The notes under the pieces: generated by a model
Database searches by the model: none
Seen by the model: only the letters and a program-made list of their open reading frames with translations
What the model was told of the DNA's origin: nothing
Translations under genes and position numbers: made by a program
NCBI GenBank assembly: GCA_930367215.1
Contig: OV884056.1
Span: 227,593,127 to 227,657,126, forward strand
Length of the DNA: 64,000 nucleotides
Direction of reading: 5' to 3'
Source: Pollenia angustigena
Taxonomy: Eukaryota > Arthropoda > Insecta > Diptera > Polleniidae
In this document: one piece after another, positions 11,939-22,408 of the stretch
Layout of the letters: every line of letters begins with the position of its first letter
Numbering within the stretch: the stretch's first letter is position 1

Positions 11939-11998
11939 TTTTGTATAAAAAAACGATGTTTTTTACTCAATTAAGAGCGTTAATATGAGATTAAATTA

Positions 11999-12173
11999 TT
12001 GGAGGCAACTACTTACCACCCTCGCTTACAAATAGGGAGTTAAATAAGTCATTACCACATTCGCTTACAAATAGGGATTTAAATAAGTCATTACCACATT
12101 CGCTTACAGATAGGGACTTAAATAACTTGTTACTCCGATGTCACCAAAATTACAACTAACATGTCATGACTAT
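11999..12173 (+). repeat. Direct repeat, copy 2
   Basis: Second copy of the unit at 11577-11713, nearly identical at its beginning and end, with an internal extra copy of the CATTCGCTTACA unit. The high similarity suggests a recent duplication or conversion. Confidence 0.85.
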
Positions 12174-12571
12174 AAAATTTCAGTACAGCATAATTTTTCA
12201 TATTCAAATTTATTACAAATTGTTTTTTATTTATAATAAAAAAAAAAAACAAATTGTAAGAACAAATATTTGAAATAAATTTGTATTAGATTTGAAAAAA
12301 CTTCAACCGTAGATGCATTTTATTACGAATGAATTATAAATTTCGTTAATCAACTCATACACAAGTACTTAGGTATCAGATTACCATTACCAAACTACTT
12401 GTATGTAATGCAGATGGTATGAAGTATTCATTGAAAAGTAAGTTGTTCAGTAATGGCAAGTCATTACCAAGTTTTTGCTGGGTATAATTCAACTTAAGAA
12501 CACCATTCAAAAACAACAAAGGTTTGACTTCACCCAGAGAAAAAACATGTCTTAATTTGGTCACCTCCAGC

Positions 12572-13410
12572 TAGAGATGGGTTTAGACCTGGGTATTTAC
12601 CCATTTATACCCTTTTTTATACCCGGGTATTTATCTAATTTCGAATAAATACTAATTTCAATTTCAAATACTCGTTGTTACGTAGAGTAACAGAAATGTG
12701 AACATTTTCGAATTTATTTTGAACATATTTTGTTTCAGTGTATTTTGTTTAGACATTTCTTGGTGCGTTTTGCACAGATAAGGCAGTTTTGACTGCATCA
12801 AACACAATAATTCTTAATAAGAGCCGCTAATCAGCGTGCTTATGGTAATTCAATGAATTGAGTGGGAACGATGGCAACAACAATGCGGAAGCAACTAGAA
12901 AGGTTAAAGTTTCGAAACCCAAGCTTGAAGTTTCATGCTCACATTGCGAAAAGCGGTACAAATTTGCAAATGTAAATAAAATGGCAAAACATATAAAAAC
13001 GTGCATCAATAAATCAACGAGAAAGCAACAGCAGAAAGCACGCACTCCACTCAATTTGAAAATGCCAGGAATTCTTCACTAGAAGGTGCTCAAGACGATA
13101 GCCCTTCAACTTCAACAGGAATCACTCACTCTACTCGATATGAGTTTTTGTCGGATACGGACAGCGACAGCGATAACGATTAAATTTTTAAATTAAATTA
13201 TTTCATTTGTTTTAAAAAATCTGATTCATAATAAAAAATTAAATTGTTTTAATTTAGTTAAATTTTTCTTTATTCTGATTTATACCCACATTTTGGGTAA
13301 ATACCCATGTGCTTCGGTAAATACCTGGGTATATACATTTAAATACCCAATTTACCATTTGGGTATTTACCCAATTTACCATTTGGGTATTTACCCTTGT
13401 CCCATCACTA
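12572..13410 (+). mobile_element. hAT element with 8-bp duplication and GGGTATTTACCC words
   Basis: Ends TAGAGATGGG and CCCATCACTA are flanked by the exact duplication CCTCCAGC (12564-12571 and 13411-13418). Both sub-terminal regions are tiled with GGGTATTTACCC, palindromic or nearly so; on the right a ~24-bp unit containing it is repeated in tandem. The interior keeps a BED-like zinc finger region on the plus strand but no catalytic core, so the element is an internally deleted derivative. Confidence 0.9.
12858..13183 (+). pseudogene. BED-type zinc finger remnant of the hAT transposase
   Basis: One frame (12861-13079) encodes basic residues followed by CSHCEKRYKF..MAKHIKTC, a C-x2-C...H-x4-C pattern as in BED fingers that bind transposon ends. 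A frameshift near 13055 leads into an S/D/T-rich stretch ending SDTDSDSDND and a stop at 13181-13183. No ATG lies in frame at the start, so expression would require an upstream exon. What remains would be only the DNA-binding N terminus of the family's transposase. Confidence 0.6.
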
Positions 13411-13649
13411 CCTCCAGCAAAACTTTTTTGAAAGAAAATGTTAAACATATTATTTTTAATTTAACGATATTATTGTCACGGACAACCATTTTATGGTTAA
13501 GTGACTCCTCCCATCAAGAAGCCACAACCATATTATGGTTGTCTCCGAACATGTCATGGTTAATAATAACTAAAATATGTTTAACACTTATAAAAGCATG
13601 ATTGGTTTTTAACCATAGAATGTTGATCTTGGAAAAGAGGAAAATACTG

Positions 13650-14022
13650 TTGTTAATTTAATAACAAAAAGGCGCCAATTAATAAACAACAAAGTAACAT
13701 TGTATACGAATTACAATGTGAAGGAAATGACACACAGCAATGCGAGCTAATTTATATAGGCACAACAAAACGTACACTGGAGACAAGAATGGGAGAACAC
13801 AAGATAGACATAATGCGGAGAAAAGATACAACAGCACAAGCACAACACATCCTACATACTGGTCACACAATTAGGTTCGATGATGTTAAAATTCTAGATA
13901 TAGAAAAAAAAGAAAGGAAGAGATACACAATCGAAGGCCTTAGAATACAAATTAAGAAAACAATAAATCTGAAGGAATACACGAACAACATAAATGCGAG
14001 TTATATTGTTGCCATCCCTTGA
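13650..14022 (+). pseudogene. GIY-YIG endonuclease domain of a Penelope-like element
   Basis: The frame ending at the TGA 14020-14022 reads NIVYELQC, a second Cys nine residues on, then LIYIGTTKRTLETRMGEHK. This is the GIY-YIG core (IVY, YIG, catalytic Arg) with the Cys pair that marks the endonuclease of Penelope-like retroelements; the His of H-x3-H type follows in AQHILHTGH. About 120 residues are open without a stop, but the reverse transcriptase upstream is missing, so the copy is 5'-truncated. In the cell such a domain nicks target DNA for priming. Confidence 0.85.
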
Positions 14023-14204
14023 GCTGTTATATATTTAAAGTTTAAAGTAATATGCATTTAAATATTTAAATTATGTTTTATATTTGTATGCTCCTGACAT
14101 CTAAAAGTTTTTAATGTGATTAAATTTCATATTGTAAGTCTTAATGGTTTTTGTGTTACATTATTGTACTTATTTTATTGTTTTATAATTTTTAAATACA
14201 CAAT

Positions 14205-14245
14205 CCCTTGAAAAAGTCGACAAACAATCGACGAAACGTCGGGAA
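14205..14245 (+). ncRNA. Hammerhead-ribozyme-like motif downstream of the Penelope-like ORF
   Basis: CCCTTGAAAAA is followed by the hairpin GTCGA-caaacaa-TCGAC and then by GAAACGTC. Hammerhead ribozymes have CUGANGA, stem II, GAAA in this order, and Penelope-like elements are known to carry them in this position. Here the first box is degenerate (CTTGAAAA), so activity is doubtful. The stem and the GAAAC box are intact. Confidence 0.55.
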
Positions 14246-14519
14246 CAAAATATTGTAATTAAAAATTGAATTTTATTTACATTGAAGAAATTTAGGCCCT
14301 ATTAGCTTGACAAAAATAACATTAAAATTTTTGTCATATTTAACCATTACATGTTTAGGAGCAACCATAATATGGTTGTTGTTCCTTGATGGAGGTCTAA
14401 TTTAATCATAATATGGTTGTCGCTGACAATAATATGGTTAAATTAAAAATTATATGTGTAAAATTTTCTTTACAAATAGTTGGTGGTAACCATATTTAAA
14501 CATGTTTTATCTCTGCGTG

Positions 14520-15581
14520 TAGTGAGCAAAATCCTATAAAAAAAGTAGACAGTGAACATATTTTTGAAAATATTTTCTCAGAATTGCAATACGAGCATAA
14601 AGATGAGTATTTTAAAATCTAAACATATTTCCTTAAAATCTCTTAGACTTTATTTAAGACTTTTTAATGTTACGCAATGGAGCTTCTTTGATTACAGTTT
14701 GAAAGTTTTTTAGAAAATTATTTCGGCTAGAACCATTGCATTCTGTTAATGTAGAGCATTTTATAGTCAGACCTCGGAGACGCCTTAAAATTACTCATTT
14801 GCCTTCTATGATATTTAAAGTTTACTATTTTTCTAGTAAAATTGCAGTTTCTTCAAATATAAATTATAAACATAAAATAGCAACAATAGCAGCCAGCAAC
14901 ATCTATTACCCTCGCAAATGCAAAGCAATTCAGCATGAATGTATGTTTATATATGTATGCCCGTATGTATTTGTACCAGAAGAAAAGCAAACATATTATT
15001 AGTATCGCTATTGAAAATCTTGTACAATTAGTCTTGCATCATTGATGTTGCAAATGGTTAAGTAAAAATATACTTAAACATTTGCAGGTGCAACGATTTA
15101 AGTCCTTTTGCATGATATTGTGAATAGCGCTATTGTATTTCTGTAATACCACACATACACAAATGTACTAATTGCCTTGCATTTACACACTTACAAGTAT
15201 GAATAAGTAATTTCAATGAATAACTTGCAATATTTCGTGTTAATGACTTACATTACAATTAATTACAATTTAATAACGCTTGTTTAACTCAATGTCCTTT
15301 AATTGTTCATAAAACAATTGTAAAGAAACAGTGTTTCTGGTTGATTATAACTCTTCTAAGTGTTGCCCTTTTAATGATTACATGAATAGCCAAGATTACT
15401 CCAAGAAAAGCGTTTATTTTTAATACTTTTTGAGGTACTAATTTTAATAAGGGCAGACATTTTGGTAAATTGGTTTTGATGTCCTGAATTTATTTCTTTT
15501 TATACCCTTCGCCGCCATGAGTGCTCAATAAGAGAATATTCAGTTGCTTATTTAAAAAACTAAAACCAAAAATGTATGTAT
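14520..15581. other. No supported feature
   Basis: AT-rich sequence. An 88-codon frame at 14736-15002 has no recognisable motif. A short TATACCCTTCGCCGCCATGA near 15502 resembles the 3' tips of dispersed fly repeats but is too short to call. Confidence 0.35.
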
Positions 15582-15740
15582 ATATCGTTACTTTAATATA
15601 GAAAAGCCCTAGCTAACGTTGTTTAGAGAATTTTATAAAAAATTGCGTCTACAATACTACAATTTTTATTGAGTTTTTTCCTTCTCCTGGTAAGTAAGGA
15701 AAATGTTAGTTAGGGCTTTCCTATATTAAAGTAACGATAT
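15582..15740. mobile_element. 159-bp hairpin MITE
   Basis: ATATCGTTACTTTAATATAG (then AAAAGCCCTAGCTAAC) at 15582 is mirrored almost perfectly at 15700-15740. The whole element is one hairpin with a ~75-bp loop. The flanks share GTAT, which is too short to define the superfamily. Confidence 0.8.
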
Positions 15741-16330
15741 GTATATTCTACATCCACCTTCTTAGCAAACTCAGCCTTGATCTTCTGGCTTTGTATAGAA
15801 AAGTCTTAAAGTCTCTACAATAATAATAGAATAATAATAAATAAGAAGTTTGATATTAAGATCTACCACAATCGGTTCTGTAGGAAAAAGAGTTGTGGAT
15901 CCAAATGTGGACCAACGACCTTAAATAATTAGTATTTTCATTCTATTTACGCAGTATTTACCATTTTTAACCAGCATTTTCTCAAATTCAGGAAGGTTGG
16001 GTCTCTGAGACTCGACATATTTTATTATTCTTGAAACTGTATTACTACGCGGCCGACTTTGCCATTTTTTCAGTCGCTTGAGAAGTTGAGTTCTTCTTAT
16101 CATTTCATACAAAACATAAATTGCACGATGGCCGTTCTAAGAGTTAGAAGTGCTAAAAGACAAAACAAAAGTAAACAAGAAAAATCGCGTTCAAAGACAG
16201 GGTCGAAAAAATTCCCCTGAATTTGAAAAAAATCCCATTGCTTAATTTTTAAATGGCATATTGAATGTTTTGTTTTATCAACGAAAATAAGTTTTATTCA
16301 CATTTAATTTTTTACGTTTGGTATACATAC

Positions 16331-16589
16331 ATACATATCGTTCCTTTATTGCAACATAATCATATCTGAAAAAATCAAAAATTTTAAGTTACTTAAGACA
16401 AACTGCTCCTTCATAACTTCTCTAAAAGTAAAACAAGTGTTATATCTCAAACTGAACCGAAGTTAGAGCAAAATATATTTTTTTATTAAATCAGTATAAA
16501 ATGGTATATTTTGAAAACTAAAATCGCATTTTGCCAAGTTTGAACTTTTTTGAGATATGTCTATGTTGCAATAAAGGAGTGATATGTAT
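16331..16589. mobile_element. Inverted-repeat element with ~43-bp ends
   Basis: ATACATATCGTTCCTTTATT at 16331 continues into GCAACATAATCATATCT and is mirrored at 16545-16589 with a few changes. Interior non-coding. It ends 20 bp before the larger element 16610-18006. Confidence 0.65.
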
Positions 16590-16609
16590 AGAACTTATAA
16601 AAATACATT

Positions 16610-18006
16610 AAGGGTTTGCATGATATCGCTAAAAAGTCTCGCAATCTGTGCAAATTGTGTAGTCTTACGCCCTCGCAAATGAACTGCCAAAAATTGTATG
16701 AGAATTCATTAGCACAAACATCGTAAATTTGCCCAACAATTTTGACTCGTAAACTTGCGCTGTTTAATTGTGCATTTATACAAACAGATCTTTTAGTGGT
16801 TTGAACGTCATTTTCAATGAAAAATCCAAGTGTTTATAAATCACAATCAATTGATTCTAGCAATAATTGGAGCAAACTAGTCTTTTGTCTTTTCTTGTGC
16901 ATTTTTAAAAACAAATTTCATATCGTCGCAGGAATAAAAGAACACTGTAATAGCCTTTTTACACTGATCAACATCTAACATCTACCATCAATTTTCCACC
17001 ATTTGCGAAAATGTTAACATCTTTCCATAAGAAATACATAGGGCTAAAAACCAACATCTTTAAAAGATGTTTCTATCTCATTTTATTCCATTCTACATCT
17101 TTAGATTATTTTAGTGTCATCACTAGAAAAGTGGCAATAAGTTCTATTATTATTGTGGCATCACTGATAAAAAGAAATTTGTTTTGAAAGCAGCGTTGCC
17201 ATTTGTCAAGTTTTATCTTTAATTGCAATGTTTTTTTGTTAAGTATTTTTTATATTTTTAAACAAATTGAACTTCAAATACATTTTTGAGTTTTCTTTTT
17301 AAATTTGGCACTTTTGTGAGAAAAAATCATTTTTAATTAAAAAAATTTTTTTTTTTCAAAAATGGTGACATTTTTGTTTGATGGTAGATGTTAGATGTGA
17401 GCAATGTAAACGAGTGTTTCACATTTTCTACATCTTTGATGGTGGATGTTAGATGTTGATCAGTGTAAAAAGCCTATAACTGACAAAAAATCGCAAATAC
17501 GTTTTTTGCATAATTTTTATCAGAAAAAAAATACTGCGTCGATTGGTACCGGTCCCATATTTGTATGAAGAAAAAAAAAAGCTTACGCAAAAAAAAATAT
17601 CGTTTGCTGTAAGCCGCAGACTCACTGGGAATAATAGACTTGAGAGGAAACGTTTAGAGCCAATATATAAAGCGAGAAAAAATAAAAATACGTTTTTAAA
17701 ATCATGTTCCTAAGTTGTATAGTTTTTTTTAAATTAACTTTTTTCTACTTTGTTTCATACAGGTTTTTTGGCATTTTATGTTTTGTCAGTTACAGCGTTC
17801 TTTAATTCCTGCGACGATATATTAATCACACATTTCAACTTTAATGTTTATATTTTTTAATTAATTTTTTTAATTTATATATATATTGATGTTTCTTACA
17901 AACCGACATTATTACACAAAAATTAAAAAGGTTCTTCATGAAACGAGTCTCGCAACTCTGCCCATTTGCACAAATGGCAATTTTAAGCGATATCCTGAAA
18001 ACCCTT
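16610..18006. mobile_element. Fold-back element with AAGGGTTT..GATATCGCT ends
   Basis: AAGGGTTTGCATGATATCGC at 16610 is mirrored at 17986-18006, and long arms extend inward (for example ATATCGTCGCAGGAAT at 16920 against ATTCCTGCGACGATAT at 17806-17821). The flanks carry ATT on both sides (16607-16609, 18007-18009). A 526-bp MITE interrupts the left arm at 16951, and the right arm shows its empty site. Confidence 0.75.
16951..17476. mobile_element. MITE with 40-bp inverted ends and TAA duplication
   Basis: TAGCCTTTTTACACTGATCA (then ACATCTAACATCTACCATCA) is mirrored at 17437-17476 with two changes. TAA flanks it at 16948-16950 and 17477-17479. The mirrored arm of the host element near 17785-17802 reads CTGTAACTGAC after inversion, with a single TAA, which confirms the insertion point. 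This 3-bp TWA duplication fits PIF/Harbinger. Confidence 0.85.
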
Positions 18007-18804
18007 ATTGAGTACGTTCTAAGGTTTTCATTGAATCACTTGTATAGATAAATTATTGGTTCACATTTTTAAAAAAAATTAAAGTCAGTTTGTATTTCGT
18101 GCAGTACATTATTTTGTATTTATTGCCGCACACTTAAGCATAGCTTTATGTGCTTGATTTGTATAATTGTTTCACAGCCATAACATTTAAATTAATCTTA
18201 TTTAACTTTTTCCAAACAATCTTCAAACTTCTTATCTTCTAACCATTTTTGACAGAAATTTTGCTATCGTTTTTTCTTTTTCTATACATCTATTTCCTCA
18301 AAAGAACTAACAGACCCAGATTGTATTATATTCTAATAGAAATTACATATTTTTAAAGGTTTTTATTCGTTTTTTAGTTTTCAATGAAATTTTTCTTAAA
18401 AATTAAAAACAAACTGTCGGCAACTAATTATTTTGTTCACATTAGTAAGAAATCTATTTGTAGGGATTTCCCCCTTCTATTGGCAACACTGTTCCAGTAA
18501 GAAAAACTTTTCAGAAATTAAAGATCACTTTGCCTATATTTGAGCATGTATATTTTTTTTTTTAAATCAAAAAATTTCTATGCATATGAAAACATTTTCT
18601 ATTACTTATAATCACTATACAAAAAAAACTATTGCATACTTCTTAGCCGACATGCGTATGAGTAATGTATGAAAACCTTATGCGAATTATTACTCGTACG
18701 CATCAGGTTTGTATACACTCAGCGCATATATGATATACATAAAAAACTGTTGCATACTTTATAGAGTACTATATAGGATGGCCTTAAAATGATGTGAATA
18801 ATTA
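18007..18804. other. No supported feature
   Basis: AT-rich sequence with no coding-like frame. The word GCATAC/GTATGCG recurs around 18630-18700 without a clear unit. Confidence 0.35.
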
Positions 18805-21113
18805 CACGGTGCTACAAATGAGCACTTTTTTTATACTTGAAAAACGACCTAGTGTAGGTTATAGACCTTACTGAGTAGATCATAAGTCAATTTTAAAAAG
18901 TTCGGAAACACCCTCAAATTTCGGAGTTATTCCGAAAAAACACATTTTTGGGTAGGTTCGAGTACTTATGAACACGTAACTCAGTTGATTATTATCCGAT
19001 TTTTATTTTTTAAACGGTTTCAGAAAGAATCGACATGTGCCTTTCTAAATGTATACACTTTTTGGTATACAATTTTTGTAGTGATATTCTTAATTATATC
19101 TGATTTTAATTTGATTTTTTCTCGATTTTTCAAATTTAGTGCCATTTTTTTAAATTAGTCTGTTTAGAAACATACCAATATGTATACACACTGTTAAAGC
19201 TAATTTAGTTTTGAGTTAAACCAGCTTTCATTTAATAAAATCGAACAAAAAATAAAAAAGTTATTAAGGTTTTTCTAAAGTGAAAAATTTAGCTTTTTCA
19301 AATATTGTTCAATAGACCGGGTCAACCTCCATAAAAAACAAAAATTATGCCAATCTCCCCGTAGAATGAAAGATATGTCAATAAACTTTCTAAAACAGGA
19401 AATATTTGTATTTTTTCTGCTACACCCACAAATACAGCCCTTTTGGTTTTTTATATATAGCGCTACCATTTAAAATCTTATCTCATCAAATCGCATATCG
19501 GTGTTCATGGCTTCACAGTGGCTTCATTTTTAATCCGACTTTAAAGTCCAAATTTTTTTGTTTTGTAAGCATTTTATGTCAATTGTAATATTTTTGAAAA
19601 ACACACAAACGCGATGACAAACCATACTTTGGTATGTAGAGTGTGTATAAGAAATAAATTGCTTATAATTTTGAAACATTTTGGAACATTGTTTAATTCA
19701 TAAAAAAATTAAATTTATTATAATTTCAGAAAGTAAAGGACGTTGTGAATACTTCCCTTTTAGTATATTCTTAATTTAAAGTTTACTTCGGAATAGTGAA
19801 GGGTATATTAAAATTCTGCATTACCAAGTGCAATGCACTCAAGTAATAAATAAATGTCAAAATACCAAACGGCAAAATTAAAACAAAACAAAGTGCCAAA
19901 GTGTTAACTGCATTCAAGCTAAGAAAAACGTATTAATAATTCCACTAGTGAGTACCGAAAAAAAAATTTTGCCACCATTACACCTCAAATTGGGATACAG
20001 GAAGCAGTTCGTGAAACACCTGGATACACTTGGATTTTACACTTAAAATCAGTTTTTCCAAGAATAGCTTGAGCAGAAATAAAAGATAGTAAAAATTTCT
20101 AACCATAATTGTTCATGATTGACAAAGCCATATTCTAGCCATAAACAATGATATCCGATACGATAAAATTGGACTTTAAATGACAATGCTGTATATATAA
20201 AACAAAAAGCGCTGCAAAAAAACAATATTTCTGTTCTAGGGCGTGATTGATGAAAATTTTTTTTGGTTTGTATTGGCTTCTACCTATTTAAATGTAATAT
20301 GTACGTGAAAAAGAAAGAGGGGCTTAATACTAAGTTTAAGAAGGACTTTTTTGACACGTGAAAGATTTGGGGTGAGGATCCGTCGGATTAAAAATGAAGC
20401 CACTGTCAAGCCATGAACACCGATATGCGATTTGATGAGATAAGACTTTAAATGGCAGCGCTATATATAAAAAACCAAAAGGGCTGTAATTGTGAGCGTA
20501 GCAGAAAAAAATAAAAATATTTCCTGTTCTAGAAACTTTATTGACATATCTTTCATTCTACGGGGAGACTGGCATAATTTTTGTTTTGTATGGATGTTGA
20601 CCCGGTCTATTGAACAATATTTGAAAAAGCAAAATTTTTCACTTTTGAAAAACCTAAATAACTTTTTTATTTTTTGTTCGATTTTATTAAATGAAAGCTG
20701 GTTTAACTCAAAACTAAATTAGCTTTAATAGTGTGTATACATATTGGTATGTTTCTAAACAAACTAATTTAAAAAATGGCACCAAATTTGAAAAATCGAG
20801 AAAAAATCAAATTAAAATCAGATATAATTAAGAATATCACTACAAAAATTGTATACACATACCAAAAAGTGTATACATTTAGAAAGGCACACGTCTCTTC
20901 TTTCTGAAACAGTTTAAAAAATAAAAATCGGATAATAATCAACTGAGTTACGTGTTCATAAGTACTCGAACCTACCCAAAAATGGTTTTTTCGGAATAAC
21001 TCCGAAATTTGAGGGTGTTTCCGAACTTTTTAAAATTGACTTATGATCTACTCAACAAGGCCTTCAACTTACACTAGGTCATTTTCCAAGTATATTTTCA
21101 CTGTAGCACCGTG
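18805..21113. mobile_element. 2.3-kb giant palindrome with arms of about 0.7 kb
   Basis: CACGGTGCTAC at 18805 is mirrored at 21103-21113, with TTA on both sides (18802-18804, 21114-21116). The arms (about 18805-19550 and 20385-21113) remain alignable throughout and include CGGAGTTATTCCGAAAAAAC and CCGGGTCAACCTCCATA-type words. The central ~0.8 kb holds partial direct copies of the inner arm sequence (20130-20240 resembles 20410-20530). No transposase is recognisable; open frames inside the arms are mirror images of each other without motifs. Confidence 0.85.
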
Positions 21114-21123
21114 TTATTATATA

Positions 21124-21296
21124 ATCTATATACATACATAAAAATTAAAAATATTTGTCTGTTTGTTTGCTTATTGGCTTAAAGACTCCTAAACGAGAAA
21201 TTTTTCCAGTAAATCACGTGAGCCCTTAAAATAAAATAGGTAACTTATTTTTTCGATAGGGGCAGGGAAATTGGTACCCCCATATGATGCCAATAG
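21124..21296. repeat. Degenerate dispersed repeat, segment 1
   Basis: Contains AAAATATTTGTCTGTTTG, ACTCCTAAAC, CACGTGAGCCC and GGTACCCCCATATGATGCCA, words that recur in the same order at 26337-26516 and partly at 28849-29090 and 29517-29890. The copy is cut by the non-LTR element that follows. Confidence 0.7.
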
Positions 21297-21495
21297 TAGT
21301 AGTAGCAGTAATTCTTTATTTTTTTTTATAATTCATTACAAACATTTTTATTTTTATATGTATAATAAAAAATAAATAGGTAAATAAAATAAAATAAAAG
21401 AAATTTACGTACGGCTTTGACATTGTCGTTAGCCGGAAAAGTAGGCTTAATAAGAAGATATAAAATGTTATGTATAAACTATTTCAATGATTAAA

Positions 21496-22015
21496 TTAAT
21501 TTATTAAAAAATTTTGATAATTTAAAGCGTTGGTAATATATCTTGCTAATGTTTCCCAATTATAAAGTTCGCCATTTTGTAATTTAAAAAAGTTTTCTTC
21601 TGGTATTGCTATGGTATGAAACTGTTGCAATCTGATGGAATTTAGAACAGGGCATCGGCATATAAAATGCTGAACTGCTTCAATTTCTCTTGTATTGCAC
21701 AAGGAGCATTCTTTATTGCTACTTCTCGAGAACCTAGCGCCATTTAAATTTATTAAGTCACTGCGAGCTTTAAGAATCAATTCTACATAACTTTGGTGAT
21801 GCAAAAGTATTAAATAAAATTGGCCAGCTATGGATCTTAGGTTTTATAAAATGTTTGGCTTTGAGAGGCTCTCATGAGGCGTCCGTTATGGTATTTAATT
21901 TCCAAGGCAGTCAGGAAATAGTTTTGATTTTCGACCCATTGGTGTGATGTTGTGCTCATTTGCCAATATATGTTGAACTCGTTTCCTAGTTCATTAATTC
22001 TCTTTGCCCAAAAGA
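21496..22015 (-). pseudogene. C-terminal part of ORF2 with CCHC motif
   Basis: The minus strand from about 22015 reads AKRINELGNEFNIYWQMSTT, then after a frameshift an open stretch (21804-21496) with CSLCNTREIEAVQHFICRCP. The C-x2-C...H-x3-C pattern is the zinc-knuckle-like end found on ORF2 of several non-LTR clades. It continues the reverse transcriptase of 22409-23952. Confidence 0.75.
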
Positions 22016-22408
22016 TGTTTTTTTATAGAATTTTAAGGCTTAATTGGCGAGTTAATCGCGATGAATTTAATTTAAAAAGTGTTACATATACATTTATAAA
22101 ATTTTTACAGTAACTGATTGTTGGTTATTAAATTAGTTTTCCGTACTGTTAAATTTGAATAAAAATATGGTTATTTTACGAATAATTTTATTTTTTAACA
22201 TTTATGTTTGTTATTCAAAAAGCAAACTACCAAAAAATAATGTTTTTTCGTTTTTATTTTTTTATGTAGTTTGATTTTTGTCGGTTAAAATGTATTTTTT
22301 AAAAGTAAAAACTATTCAATTTTAAGGAATATGCTGTTTAATAAATAAAAAATTTAAAAATGACTGTAAAAATCATTTGTTTTAAATGAAATGTAAATGA
22401 TTCGTTTT

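Larger units (their letters stand above)
11471..12482. mobile_element. MITE with CCCAGCAAAAACTT ends inserted in the mariner
   Basis: CCCAGCAAAAACTTA at 11471 is mirrored by AAGTTTTTGCTGGG ending at 12482, with TA on both sides. The interior contains a ~140-170-bp direct repeat (11577-11713 and 11999-12173) and, between the two copies, a tRNA-derived SINE with an A-rich tail on the minus strand. Its ends resemble those of the elements at 3012, 29092 and 42674 (CCCARYAAAAA). Confidence 0.8.
12531..14519. mobile_element. MITE family with CACSCAGAGA ends, copy 1, carrying nested elements
   Basis: The left end CACCCAGAGAAAAAACATG (12531) pairs with the right end CATGTTTTATCTCTGCGTG (to 14519). 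Inside both ends are repeated ACCATATTATGGTT words. The 41 bp left of the hAT insertion at 12572 and the sequence right of 13418 join at CCTCCAGC, as in the copy at 34880, which shows the hAT is a later insertion. A Penelope-like fragment lies between the two halves. Further copies or ends are at 34880, 49942 and 52809. Confidence 0.75.

Noticed and set aside
14736..15002. 88-codon frame after the MITE at 12531-14519
   Set aside because: No motif, low complexity, and no splice or start context.
15921..16112. Basic 63-codon frame on the minus strand (RRTQLLKRLKKWQSRPRS)
   Set aside because: Composition looks somewhat protein-like, but there are no splice sites, motifs or second copy to support it; could be a fragment of an unknown transposase.
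19275..20722. Related frames at 19275-19469 (minus) and 20492-20722 (plus)
   Set aside because: They are the same sequence in the two arms of the palindrome and show no domain.
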